In this document: positions 10,874-20,420 of the stretch, piece by piece
How positions within the stretch are numbered: the stretch's first letter is position 1
Layout of the letters: each line of letters opens with the position of its first letter
DNA from: Lunularia cruciata
Taxonomy: Eukaryota > Streptophyta > Marchantiopsida > Lunulariales > Lunulariaceae
Assembly: GCA_948567375.1 (NCBI GenBank)
Contig: OX419761.1
Coordinates: 16,716,243 to 16,780,242 of the forward strand
Reading direction: 5' to 3'
DNA length: 64,000 nt
Position numbers and translations under genes: made by a program
Notes under the pieces: model-generated
The model's input: only the letters and a program-made list of their open reading frames with translations
Databases searched by the model: none
Told to the model about the DNA's origin: nothing

Positions 10874-12311
10874 ATACCTAAGATTAATCATAACAAGCTA
10901 ACCATATCACTCATCACTCAATTGCTTCATGATACTCTCCTATAGAAAGTACTACCTCTCCAGGTAATGATTCAATCCTCTCTGTTTGCCCATTAGGAAA
11001 TTCTACTTCCTCATTCAAATCCTTCTCTAGATCCATCTCCAACTTTATTGTAATAGAGCGAGACAAGAAATTATTTGTTACTCCAAGGTCTATCAACACT
11101 CTCACCTGATTGCCTTCTAAGACTCCATTTACAAAAATCAATTATGAGCTTATCTTTCTCAATCTCTTCACACTTGTCTTCTTCTTTCACCCACTATTTT
11201 TCTTTTCCATTGAGCCAATAAGGCCATGAGGTACATTTACTAGCAATCTTCAGTTTTTGAGGTGATTTTTGCATTCTTCTCTCCATGTTTTTCAAAGATA
11301 GCTTGTATGGAGACCAAGAGCCTCTAAGAAAACAAGTATGACAACTGATGGCAAGGTGTCTAACTCAACATCAAGAACACAATAACAATGACATTTTTCT
11401 ACTTGAGTTCTTTCTCCTTGTGGGACACCATCTCTCCTTTCTTTGACAGGTCCTTGTTCTCCTTCGTGTGGTTGTGCTCCTTGTTCTTGAAATCTAATAT
11501 TGCCCAACTCTATAGGAATTGGTCCACCAAAGTGTTGTATTTCACCTCAATAATGTTGACTTAGGATGGCCCCTTCACCTCCTCCTAGAACCATTGCTAT
11601 TCTTTGAGCACAAGAAATGGCTTCAAAAACCATACGAAGGTTTTGTACCATTACTTCTTGGCAGATTTGCTCTTTCAACCCTTGTTTGAAATTTTCTAGA
11701 GCTTCTATCGGACTCATGTTGGTCATTGCAACTTGTAAATCAAGGAATTCCTCTACATTTTCTTATGCTTCAACCTCCATAGTTGGGGTTTGGACCATTT
11801 GCACCAAATCTACCGATTGGAAGTTCTTTAGTAGCACTTCTTGCATGGCCATCCAAGTGACCTCTCATCCTTTTGCCAAAATTGATTATTCTCAAGCATC
11901 ATACCATATAAGGGCTTTATCTATCAAGTACCCATATGCAAACATGCTAGTAGAACAATCAATGATTTCAATTATGAACAATCAAAAGTATAGATTCATT
12001 CTTGAAATCCAATTCTCCATGACTCCCATGGAACGTTGTCCTTTGTAAGGCTTGATGTTGCAAGTTTTCTTCATCCGTTGTAACAATGAGGCCTCATTGT
12101 TAATAAAGATTGGTTTCCTTGGCATGAGCGACTCTCCATGTGCTTTGGTCATTGGTATTGGGCTTTAGGATGACTCCCCTTTGTGCATTGCCTAATCATT
12201 CTTGAAAATATGTACTTGAATTTGTAATGCCTCCATGGTCATCTTGATCTCCCAAAACTTGTTCAACATTCCTTGCATTCCTTGCATCAACTCACGCAAT
12301 TGTGGATCCAT
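10874..12311 (-). pseudogene. Element B1 gag and protease
   Basis: Gag starts with ATG at 12311 (MDPQLRELMQGMQGM), the same start and wording as in B2 at 46338. It continues with a gag core (MKKTCNIKPYKGQRSMGV, then VENWISRMN-like sequence, FKQGLKEQICQEVMVQNL near 11690) and a downstream stretch rich in Gln and Gly near 11500-11400. The protease is at about 11141-10914: RVLIDLGVTNNFLS, where the catalytic D-S/T-G is D-L-G. Stops and frameshifts are present. The start is preferred because it is conserved in two copies and lies 40 nt after the stop of the upstream ORF. Confidence 0.82.
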
Positions 12312-12351
12312 GATTCTTACACATAACACTACTCAATTGCTACTTCTTACT

Positions 12352-12765
12352 TCAATAGAGGGTTAATATGATCACTTGATAGGGACCAGGTACTATTGGA
12401 ACTACCATTGGGACTCTCACTCTTTGATAGTATTCTTCACCAAAATTACAGACCATAAAATCCTTGAACATTACTTTTGGCTTGATCACAAAATGGATTT
12501 CTATTTGAGTGTTGAAAGGGAGAGGATTTGGTATATTCAAATCCATCATAATAGAATGTAGATTATCAAATCTTACTCTTTATCATAGATCACCATAGGC
12601 TAAATCACTAGGTTTGCTGAATTCATCATTATATCTTTGAACTCTACTCCAAAATGAAAAAAAGATACACTCTCACTTGCTCACTTGGATGTTAATAATC
12701 TTGATGTGGAACAGATTGAAGTACGGAAAGTGGAGTGTTGGATATTGTCCACCCGGAGCCTCCAT
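12352..12765 (-). pseudogene. Pre-gag ORF of family B (copy in B1)
   Basis: Between PBS and gag lies a second reading frame, exactly 138 codons from ATG at 12765 (MEAPGGQYP) to the stop at 12352, though an early stop interrupts it. It shares start, FHIK, PNPLPFNTQ, KPKVMFKDF, NFGEEYYQ and the terminal VIILTLY with the copy in B2 (46372-46801). The last 65 codons are open. I recognise no domain. The arrangement, an ORF ending 33-40 nt before gag in two separate copies, suggests a real product, but nucleotide conservation of a leader could give a similar picture. Confidence 0.5.
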
Positions 12766-12852
12766 CCAATCTTCTCTCTAGCACATTCCTAATATATCAA
12801 TTACGCTACGGTGTCTCTCATAAAAAATTACTCAATCTCAATAGCCCATGTT

Positions 12853-13614
12853 TGTAATCTTTTGAGGATAAGAGATCTAAAGAGAAATACAAAAGAAGAA
12901 ACACATAGTTTTACACTCAACCTCCGATACCCCAAAGGAGCACCTTGATGCTATTTTTTAGCAAAGGAGACTTCTCCAAAGGAAGCTCCACCCTTGGATC
13001 AAATCCATGGATTGATGACTTGTCAACAATTTCTACCCTTAGATTAGTTGCATGCATGGGTGACATGTTTGTTCTGATCCTATCTGGTTGGTCAAACCCT
13101 CTTTGACCAATGGGAATCTTTAGTGAATTTTCTTATAGGAATCTTCAAATCACGTGGATGAGGTATTCTTGGAAAGCTCTCGATGAGACAAACTAGAGGG
13201 GAAGGAAGGCCAACCTTTGTTGTGTTTTGGGAGGGGGGGAGGAGGGAATCTGTATATTTTGGAGGCCTAATGCATCCATTTAGGTCTCCACAATTAGCTC
13301 TAAAGTTTCCAGGCTATTTTCAACTCTTGCCATAGTAGTAAAATTCCTCTTTTGGTGACACCTCTATCTGACCTACCTAGCCCATCATGTATAACATCCT
13401 TCTAGATGTTACCAAGCTAATTTTCATCTCTAGATGATATGTCCAGCTTTTGGTATTACAAATTTATGTTATTTTGGCTCTTGCCCTATTAGTAGAAGTA
13501 CTCTTTTGATGATACCCCTATCTGATCTACCTAGATTATTCTACATAACATCCTTCCAAATGTTACCAAGCCAATTTTCACCACTAGCTAATATGTCTAG
13601 TTATTGGTATTATA
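12853..13614 (-). mobile_element. Solo LTR of family B in the B1 leader
   Basis: 762 bp, from TGTAATCTTTTGAGG to TTGGTATTATA on the plus strand. It interrupts the B1 leader 58 bp from its 5' LTR; the leader continues on the right (TTTCAAGAGGAATAATCC, matching 46890-46915 in B2). Flanks ATGTT (12848-12852) and CTGTT (13615-13619) match at four of five bases and are probably the decayed TSD. Confidence 0.8.
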
Positions 13615-13661
13615 CTGTTCTTTCAAGAGGAATAATCCACTCTCTTGGATTGAAACACCTA

Positions 13662-13672
13662 CTCTAATACCA
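13662..13672 (-). promoter_or_regulatory. Primer-binding site of element B1
   Basis: On the minus strand this reads TGGTATTAGAG directly after the 5' LTR, one substitution from TGGTATCAGAG, the complement of the initiator-Met tRNA 3' end. Confidence 0.7.
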
Positions 13673-14454
13673 TGTAATCTTTTGAGGAGACATGAAAAGA
13701 AACATAAAAGAAAAAACACATAGTTTCCCACTCAATCTCTGATGCCCCAAAGGAACACCTTGATTGTATTATATAGCAAAGGGGACTTCCTCAAAGGAAG
13801 CTCCACCCTTGGATCAGATACATGGATTGGTGACGTGTCAACAATCTCTCCCCTTAGATTAGTTGTATGCAATGGTGACATGTTGGTTTTGATCCTATTT
13901 TGTTGGTCAAACCCTCTATGACCAAATGGAATCTTTATAGAGTCTTCCTATAGGAATCTCCAAATCACATGACTGAGGTACCATTGGAAAGCTCTCAATG
14001 AGGCAAACATGAGAGGAGGAAAATCCAAACTTTCTTATGTGAGGGAGGAAGGGGGGGGGGGGGGGGGAGGTTTTCACATGTTTGAGCTCAAATTTATCCG
14101 TTTAGGTCTCAAAATTGGCTCTAAAGTTTCCAAGCTATTTTCAACTCTTGTACTATTAGTAAAAATCTTCTTTTGATGAAAACTCTATCTAATCTACCTA
14201 GCCCATCATACATAATATCCTTCCATATGTTACCAAGCCAGCTTTCACCTTTGGATGATATGTATAGCTTTTGGTATTATAAATTCAGATAGCTTTTGGT
14301 ATTATCCTATTTTTGGCTCCTGCCGTATTAGTAGAAGTACTATTTTGGTGACACCTCTATCTGATCTACCTAGCCTATCATATATAACATCTTTCACAAT
14401 GTTACCAAGTCAATTTTCACCTCTAGCTAATAAGTCTAGCTATTGGTATTAACA
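13673..14454 (-). mobile_element. 5' LTR of element B1
   Basis: 782 bp, from TGTAATCTTTTGAGG to GGTATTAACA on the plus strand, followed by ATTAG as the outer flank. Being next to the PBS identifies it as the 5' LTR of the minus-strand element. It carries a 17-base G-run at 14051-14067. The TSD partner is lost with the left end of B1. Confidence 0.85.
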
Positions 14455-14734
14455 ATTAGTAATAATTGGAAAAATTTCATGATAAGGAATTGGTGGAATG
14501 GTAGTCTCCTATTTAAATTTTTGAAATTGGCACTATAAAATTGAGCCATCACTAGTCATCCCATAGTACATAAAACACTACTCTTTTTTTGTACTTATAT
14601 AATATTAGCATTGATAACCACACCCTTGAATGTAAGAAATACAAGATTTTGATTGTCAAACCTAATCATCATTTCTTTGTGTGGTGACTCACCTTTTGAT
14701 TTTTATTTTATTTTATTTTATTTATTTTTAAATT
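14455..14734. other. AT-rich spacer
   Basis: No gene. It ends in a run of TTTTA repeats (about 14700-14728) that could be the T-rich 3' end of an intron leading into the frame that follows. Confidence 0.5.
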
Positions 14735-15462
14735 TTGAGCAAGATTTGCGAGGCTGGTGAGGAGGAGGTCCATGAAGGTGCACAGGAGTGCTCCCAATTC
14801 TCATCTCCTCCAGAGGTGGTGCTCCTTGACTCGGGCCCTAAGTTGGTTGCAAATACCCAAGGGGTGGAAAGTTTAGCAAGTGGCATGGAGAATGGAATCC
14901 TATCACCAGAGGATGAGTCTCCATTTGTTCCACCGACGGAGGACTTGCCTTTCATTACACCACCACCACCTTTAATTTCTACAAGAGATGGATCTGATTG
15001 TGCAGACCAAGAAGGGGAACGTAACCCAAAGAGGAGGAAAGGTGGAATATCTACAAGTAAGGTACCCAAGTTGTCACCTAATATGTCATTGTCTCATGAT
15101 TTAGCAAAAATTACCATGTTAAAGGCAGATAGTATAGAACCAAATAGAGGTTACGACTAGCTGAACTAGAAGCCACTAACATAAGGAAGAGAGAGAAAAC
15201 AATCATGAGACTGGAAGCAGAGCATGTTAGATTAGAGACAAAGAAGATGACAATTGAAATAGAGAAAAAATTGAGCATGGATAAAAAGGAAAGCTAGGGC
15301 AGACAAACACAAATTTAAGGAGAAGAGTTTAGAATCAAAGCGCACTCATGAAATCAAAATGAGTCTCATACAAGCAGGGAAAACTCTTGAGGAAATAAGT
15401 AACTATTTTAAAGTGCTCACTCAGGTTCAACGTCCATCATACTCTACCGATAGTGAATAGTA
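14735..15462 (+). pseudogene. Exon remnant with basic patch and helical tail
   Basis: A 141-codon open stretch (14735-15160) with an acidic, Pro-rich first part, a basic patch NPKRRKGG and SLSHDLAKITMLKADSIEPN. It is followed in a shifted frame by a charged helical tail (KREKTIMRLEAEHVRLETK). It begins with TTG after a T-rich tract and an AG, so it looks like an internal or last exon, not a gene start. The plan (acidic linker, basic patch, long Glu/Lys/Arg helix) is that of the C-terminal half of transposon-linked Myb/SANT-like or NAM-associated proteins. The DNA-binding half is not seen. Family assignment is tentative. Confidence 0.4.
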
Positions 15463-15639
15463 TACCACCATGTAACCTTTATAATGATTACAATAAAGAT
15501 GAGTTATGGAAACTTGATAAATGCTTCTAGTATCCGCCTGATGCAGCTTGTTACCATTTAGTTCCTCACAAGTTTTTGTTTTTGATGTTGTCTTTACCAC
15601 TCCATTCCTGTCATGTCTTTCTTGTACAATAAGCCCAAG

Positions 15640-16030
15640 ATGCCACTAGTTGATGCTCATAGCCGCCCAAAAGTCTCTCTTACTGCTAGTCACTGCTAGT
15701 CACTGCTTGTTGCCGCTCAATCCAATGCAACATAGAAAACAAAATAAAGGCAAGCAAGTTGTTTAGGGTGCTTGTGGGCGCTCATAGCCGCTTGTCGGCG
15801 CTTGTAGAAGGGATTGAGCGCTAGTAGGTGCTTGTGGTCACTGGGTGCCACTGGGTGGCCACTAGGTAGGTGCCAGTTGACGCTCGCGGCCGTTGGGTGG
15901 CGCTTGACAATGATGGGAAAAGCTCATGAAGTCGGTATGCGCTCGTCGGTGCTCAATAGACATGGATTTTTGGCTTGTAGTCGCTCGGAGGCACTCGTTG
16001 GTGCGCGTAGATGCTGAGGGCCGCTCGTGA
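15640..16030 (+). repeat. GC-rich short-repeat cluster 1
   Basis: A degenerate array built on words such as GGCGCTTGTAG, GCGCTAGTAGGTGC and GCCGCTTGTCGG. Its GC and CpG content stand out from the AT-rich surroundings. Related clusters lie at 18880-19460 (same orientation) and 20170-20420 (inverted), bracketing the unknown two-exon gene. Confidence 0.65.
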
Positions 16031-16307
16031 TGTGTTTAGGGTTGAGTGTTTAAAGGGAAATGGTGCCCATATTTGTAAGGTGGTGACAAGTTGGATACAA
16101 AAGGCACAATTCAAAATTTAGCACATGAAAATACAAGAGTTAGACCACAATAAGAGTTCAATATGAGATATGAATATGAGTATGATAATATGAGTTCAAT
16201 ATGAATATGAGAGTTCACAAGTGTAAACTAAAACATAAATGTATACATGGGGAAAAATGAACATAATATGTATATAAATGGGGAGCCAATAGAACCTAAA
16301 CCTATGA

Positions 16308-17880
16308 CTATGGAGGTCGAGGAGGTGAAGAAGAAGAGGGAGATGCACTATGGTATCTAAGTGCTACTACTGTATCCTCAAGTCTATGACGGTATACATG
16401 ATGTTGAATCCTAAATGGACTCAATGACCACCATAGGGGCCACTTGCTCTCATCTAAGTCTTGATGCTTGATACCTCTAGCAAGAAGAGGATAAGGGTCA
16501 CAACTATAAGAACTCAATCTACTTGATGTCCACTCCTCTTCTGCCCAACTAATAGTAGGCCTATCGTCATGGACAAATCTGTCCAAAGCACTCATCAAAG
16601 GGTCAAATGACCAAATGTATGATGCTCTATGTACCCTATAAGGACGGAAGTGGGTAGGGTGGGTAGCACCATGTGGATGGTTCCTATAATAAGAGAGTGC
16701 ATAACTATCTATGATCAAAAGATCACAAAGAGGTAAACCTAATGAAATCAGATGCTCATATGATCTAACTCTAAGTCCTCTGAAGTCTGAATCTTGCTAT
16801 ATATCTCTAGAGCACAAACACATGAGGTGAGACCCGGTGTGAACTCCCTCAGGGAATTCAGACCACTGCTACATGCTCTGTAACAACCACTCCACTCCAT
16901 CCGGAGTAAGATCTATCCACAAGATAACCTCAAAGCGTAGCAAACAGAACTGGATGAAATGGCAAACACCAGGACGGGCCACCCACCCTACAGGCCCGGA
17001 CTGTGTGTGAGGAAACCAACCATGCATATTCATCCTGCTCTCCCATGCATGGAAACCAATAGCACCACAAATCCATAATGAACACATACAAGTAACATCC
17101 ACAATAATAATCTTCTTTCATAGGAAGACGGGGAAGAGGATATGTGGAATATACTCTCTTGATAGACGAATCCTCTCTCTAAACTCAGTCTGAGTGCCCT
17201 GAGTCTCCACACTATAAGGTAACACATGGGTGGCATCAGTTTGGGTCTGCATCTCATGACGAGTATGGGTCTCGCGAGCAATAGTACATAGTCTGGGTCC
17301 AAGATAAGCCACACGAGCCCTCAAATGAGCTAGACTAATCTCACTCTCCTCTACATGAGCTCTCATCTGAGCTAGACTACTCTTGCTCTCCTCTACTTGA
17401 ACATGTGCACTCTCATACCTCTCTATAGCATATGCTAACTCTTGCGCCTGATTATGTAACTGGAACTTGTAACCCCCCGCCAGGGCAGCGGCACCTAGTA
17501 TGTCCATGTCCAAGTCACCTAATCTCTGCTCTCTCTCCATCTCAGAAGTAAGCAAGGTCAGATGCCTCTCCTCCTTTGCAGCAAGTAAATCCTCTTGCTC
17601 ACAAAGGAGTCTCTCTCGCTCTAGCACTAATCTTTCTTTCTCCTCTACACTTTCCAATCTACTCTCACGCTCAAGCACTAATCTCTCTCTCTCTCTCCTC
17701 TACACTCTCCAGTATACTCTCATGCTCAAGGAGATTTCTCTCTCTACACTCAGCCACTCAAACACAATCATCTAAAATGCAAGTGATGTCAACTGAACAG
17801 GAAGGAGGTGAAGGTACTCTGAAATGCATGGGGTCACCAACTCCCTCCACAGATGGAGGAAGTGGTGAAGGTGAAGAAGA
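16308..17880 (-). pseudogene. Unknown two-exon gene, copy 1, second exon
   Basis: From 17678 down to 16308 one frame stays open apart from two stops (near 17118 and 16869), about 457 codons. The first third is a long coiled coil (RLVLERERLLCEQEDLLAAK) with an internal repeat (HVQVEESKSSLAQMRAHVEE). The rest is a compact Trp/His-rich domain (WESRMNMHGWFPH, IDLTPDGVEWLLQSM, SYYRNHPHGATHPTHF) ending in a Ser/Pro tail. Upstream of 17678 a frameshift separates further coiled-coil sequence. I do not recognise the family. A homologue at 34880-36793 shares the coiled coil, a YRNHHHG-like motif and a stretch translated from TCCACAAGATAACCTCAAA. It is likely a pseudogene of an unknown repeat-associated gene. 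Confidence 0.6.
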
Positions 17881-18114
17881 GTGAAAAGGAGCTATCCCAA
17901 CAAAGGGTAAGGGCTGTGTCTCAACACGAATCTGTTGAACACCTATTCACAAGTGGTACATTTAGTATCCATCAAGTACAAATTCATATTTGAATATACA
18001 AATATGCAAGTTCACAAGTTCATTAATTCAAGCTTCTTAAATGAACTCATTTATTAAATCCGGTAATGGTATATACAAAAGAACTTTGTATGTTTTGCAA
18101 CATACAAATATATG

Positions 18115-18118
<4 letters not shown>

Positions 18119-18155
<37 letters not shown>
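18119..18155. repeat. (TA)n microsatellite in a putative intron
   Basis: 37 bp of uninterrupted TA between the two exon-like frames of the unknown gene. The surrounding 17890-18180 is AT-rich and has no open frame, as expected of an intron. Confidence 0.9.
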
Positions 18156-18157
<2 letters not shown>

Positions 18158-18181
18158 CAAAACTCAAACCTAATCAATCAA

Positions 18182-18838
18182 TCACTCACCATCCTCATCC
18201 TCTCCCTCATCCTCCCCATCATCAATAGTCTCGTCCTCATCCGAGCTATCTGCATCCTCATGATCATCACCATGCTCTCCTTTGTGTATAATCTCCTCCT
18301 CTCCATCACTCAGGTACATCATGTCCTCCTTTGGAATGAAACCTCTCTCCACAAAGAGATGCGTGAGTATCTGTCCAAGGAAGGTGACTCTGAACCTATG
18401 CCTGTTAGGACTCATCACTTGGCTTTGCAAACTCCCCACCTCCGCAATGATAGCTCTAAAAGCTAACTCTCCCCAATCATAATCCTCCACACCAAATCTC
18501 CTCAACTTGGTCTTGGTGTTGAGTACCAAATGCCCATGTACAATCTTGGGCCTAATAGTGGGTGCAACTAGTGCACCCATCAACTGGAAGAAAGCTTTGA
18601 ATGCAGGATATACACATTGCCTTGCAAGATATCTTTTTGCAACCCTGCCCCTTTTTGGAAACCAGTCTAAGATATTTGTGTAAGGAACTGTCCTCCGTCT
18701 TGGTGTTCTCTCCCTAGGCATGGCAAGTGCATCTCTAACTATATTTGCAATCAATTGAAACTGCCTACCTCTTACCAAACCTGTGCAAGAGACCTTGTCC
18801 CATGAACTCACAAATTGTGTACATGGAATGACCTGCAC
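18182..18838 (-). pseudogene. Unknown two-exon gene, copy 1, acidic exon
   Basis: A 218-codon frame with no stop. It begins with GTG right after TTGTGCAG, a good splice acceptor, so the true start is probably in an upstream exon. The folded part contains DWFPKRGRVAKRYLARQ, CVYPAFKAFFQLMGALV, PKIVHGHLVLNTKTKLRRFG and YDWGELAFRAIIAEVG. The last 40 residues are a strongly acidic Asp/Glu tail. A decayed homologue lies at 43800-44340 (minus), with YLAWQCVYLAF and VVHGHLALIVKTK. The exon shows no inactivating change, but its partner exon has stops. I know no family with this pattern; only a faint resemblance to plant transposon-associated domains is visible. Confidence 0.6.
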
Positions 18839-18879
18839 AACCTACCAAAAATTTCAGCTCAAACTTCTATCACAAGGAC

Positions 18880-19460
18880 TCAAACTCAAGGGTGGCGCTA
18901 GGTGCCGCTAGAAGGCACTCATGCACAATCTAAATAAAATGAGAAATCATGGAGTGCCGCTAGTGGCCGCCGGTAACCGTTGGGAGCCGCAATTAGGGGA
19001 CGCGCAACGACACAGGAGGGTGCTCCCAACCACCGATGGCGCCCGTAGAGCATCGGAAGGGCGCTCAAGGCGGCACGAGGGTGCCCATGGACGCTGCCCA
19101 TAGGCATAGGTCCGCTAGATGGCATTGTGGGACAGTGTGGGGTTAAGTTGGGAATCGTGCAGAGGCGCTGGGTGCAACGCGAGGTCACAAGAAGAAGCTC
19201 GCACGAGGGATTAATGCTCATCGATGCACAACGGCGCTGGTAGGTGCTGCGGGACAGGGAGAGCCGCGAGTATGTTTGTGCAGCCCCACGGGAGCACTAG
19301 GTGCCACACGGGGTCACTGGGTGCCGCGGAGGGGTGCTGGGTGGCACACGGGGAAGGCACTTGTGCACAGGGGTTTAGGGTTTGGGATGGCGCTGGATGG
19401 CACGGGGGGACGTTGGGTGGCACTACGGGACATGCTGGGAGGCGCTAGGAGGCGCTGATG
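18880..19460 (+). repeat. GC-rich short-repeat cluster 2
   Basis: Dense degenerate repeats on GGCGCTGG, GGGTGCCGC and TGGGTGGCAC words, GC-rich and CpG-rich, directly upstream of the acidic exon of the unknown gene. Open frames here on both strands are by-products of the repeat. Confidence 0.65.
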
Positions 19461-20169
19461 ATTTGAAAGCAATTTTTAAAAGTAAAATGAACATATCAAG
19501 ATGGATTGAAAAGAAAAGAATGAGGAATGTTTGAAAAGTATCTTTGGCCTTGGATAGTGAAGTCCAAGATTCGATCCATTTACATCTAGATCGACCTCCT
19601 GAATTCCCGAAATAGCAGTTCAAACTTGATGTTTGCCCAGCCAGCACCACTTGATGAAATTGGTTGGGTGTTGAATGGTATGGAATGCAATGAGCCAATC
19701 TTCTTCCTGAGTATTTCTCATGTCGAGCCCGTCAACTATCTTTCTTATCCCCGGATTTCTGCCATGGTTGAAAATGAATGTGCTCTTGAACTTTTTTCTC
19801 TCTTCTCAATCACTCCTTGTTGCTTCTCAAGTTGTGCTTCAGCCAGCCAATTTGCCTCTTTCCTTCCCCAATCTCGAAATGTCTCACCCACACACACTTT
19901 GCCTCACAAAATGACTCTCAAAATGACCCTCCAACACACCCTTTGCCTTGCAAAATGACCCTCAAAATGACCCTTTCTCCTTCTAAGTACTCACTCGCAA
20001 AATTCTGCTTCCAACACCCCACACACTCAAGAATAAAGCTTTTGAGTGACAGGAATGGAAAAGAACACAGGTTTATATAACCCAGCTGTTAGAAAAAAAC
20101 TCAATCCCGAACATACTAAAATGTACACTTTGGAGGCAAAATTGCATTTTTTCAACCAAAGAACCCAAA
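19461..20169. other. No gene recognised; short local repeats
   Basis: No supported gene. Around 19890-19980 the words CACAAAATGAC, CTCAAAATGACCCT and CACACCCTTTGCC repeat a few times. Nothing else stands out. Confidence 0.5.
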
Positions 20170-20420
20170 TCCTGAGCGGCAACATGCGGCACTCCACGTT
20201 GCCAACCGGCGTAGCCAAGCGTCGCATAATTCACGCAGCGCCTACCAGTGCCTATGAGTGCATGTAATATGTGGTGCGCTCCGAGCGTCCTCCAACGTCT
20301 ACTAGCGCCACTCTCGATTAATTTTTTAAGTTTGTGAGCGGCACCCAACGTCTACAAGAGTCATCTCCCGGTGTATGCAACATCAGCTAATTTTCTCCAA
20401 GTGCACGTAAGTGTCAACGA
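20170..20420 (-). repeat. GC-rich short-repeat cluster 3 (inverted)
   Basis: GCGCTCCGAGCGTCC, CTACTAGCGCC and GAGCGGCACCCAACG are reverse complements of words in clusters 1 and 2 (for example GGCGCTAGTAG). This cluster therefore faces the opposite way and closes the bracket around the unknown gene. Confidence 0.55.

Noticed and set aside
15640-16030. Possible CRISPR-like array because of recurring GC-rich words
   Set aside because: Units are degenerate, of irregular length and without spacers; the window is plant nuclear DNA.
16308-18838. Assignment of the unknown gene to a known plant transposon domain
   Set aside because: Only a vague similarity to plant transposon-associated domains; no diagnostic motif, so left unnamed.
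18921-19448. Several open frames on both strands, Gly/Arg or Pro-rich
   Set aside because: They come from the GC-rich short-repeat cluster, which lacks stop codons by composition; no domain is present.
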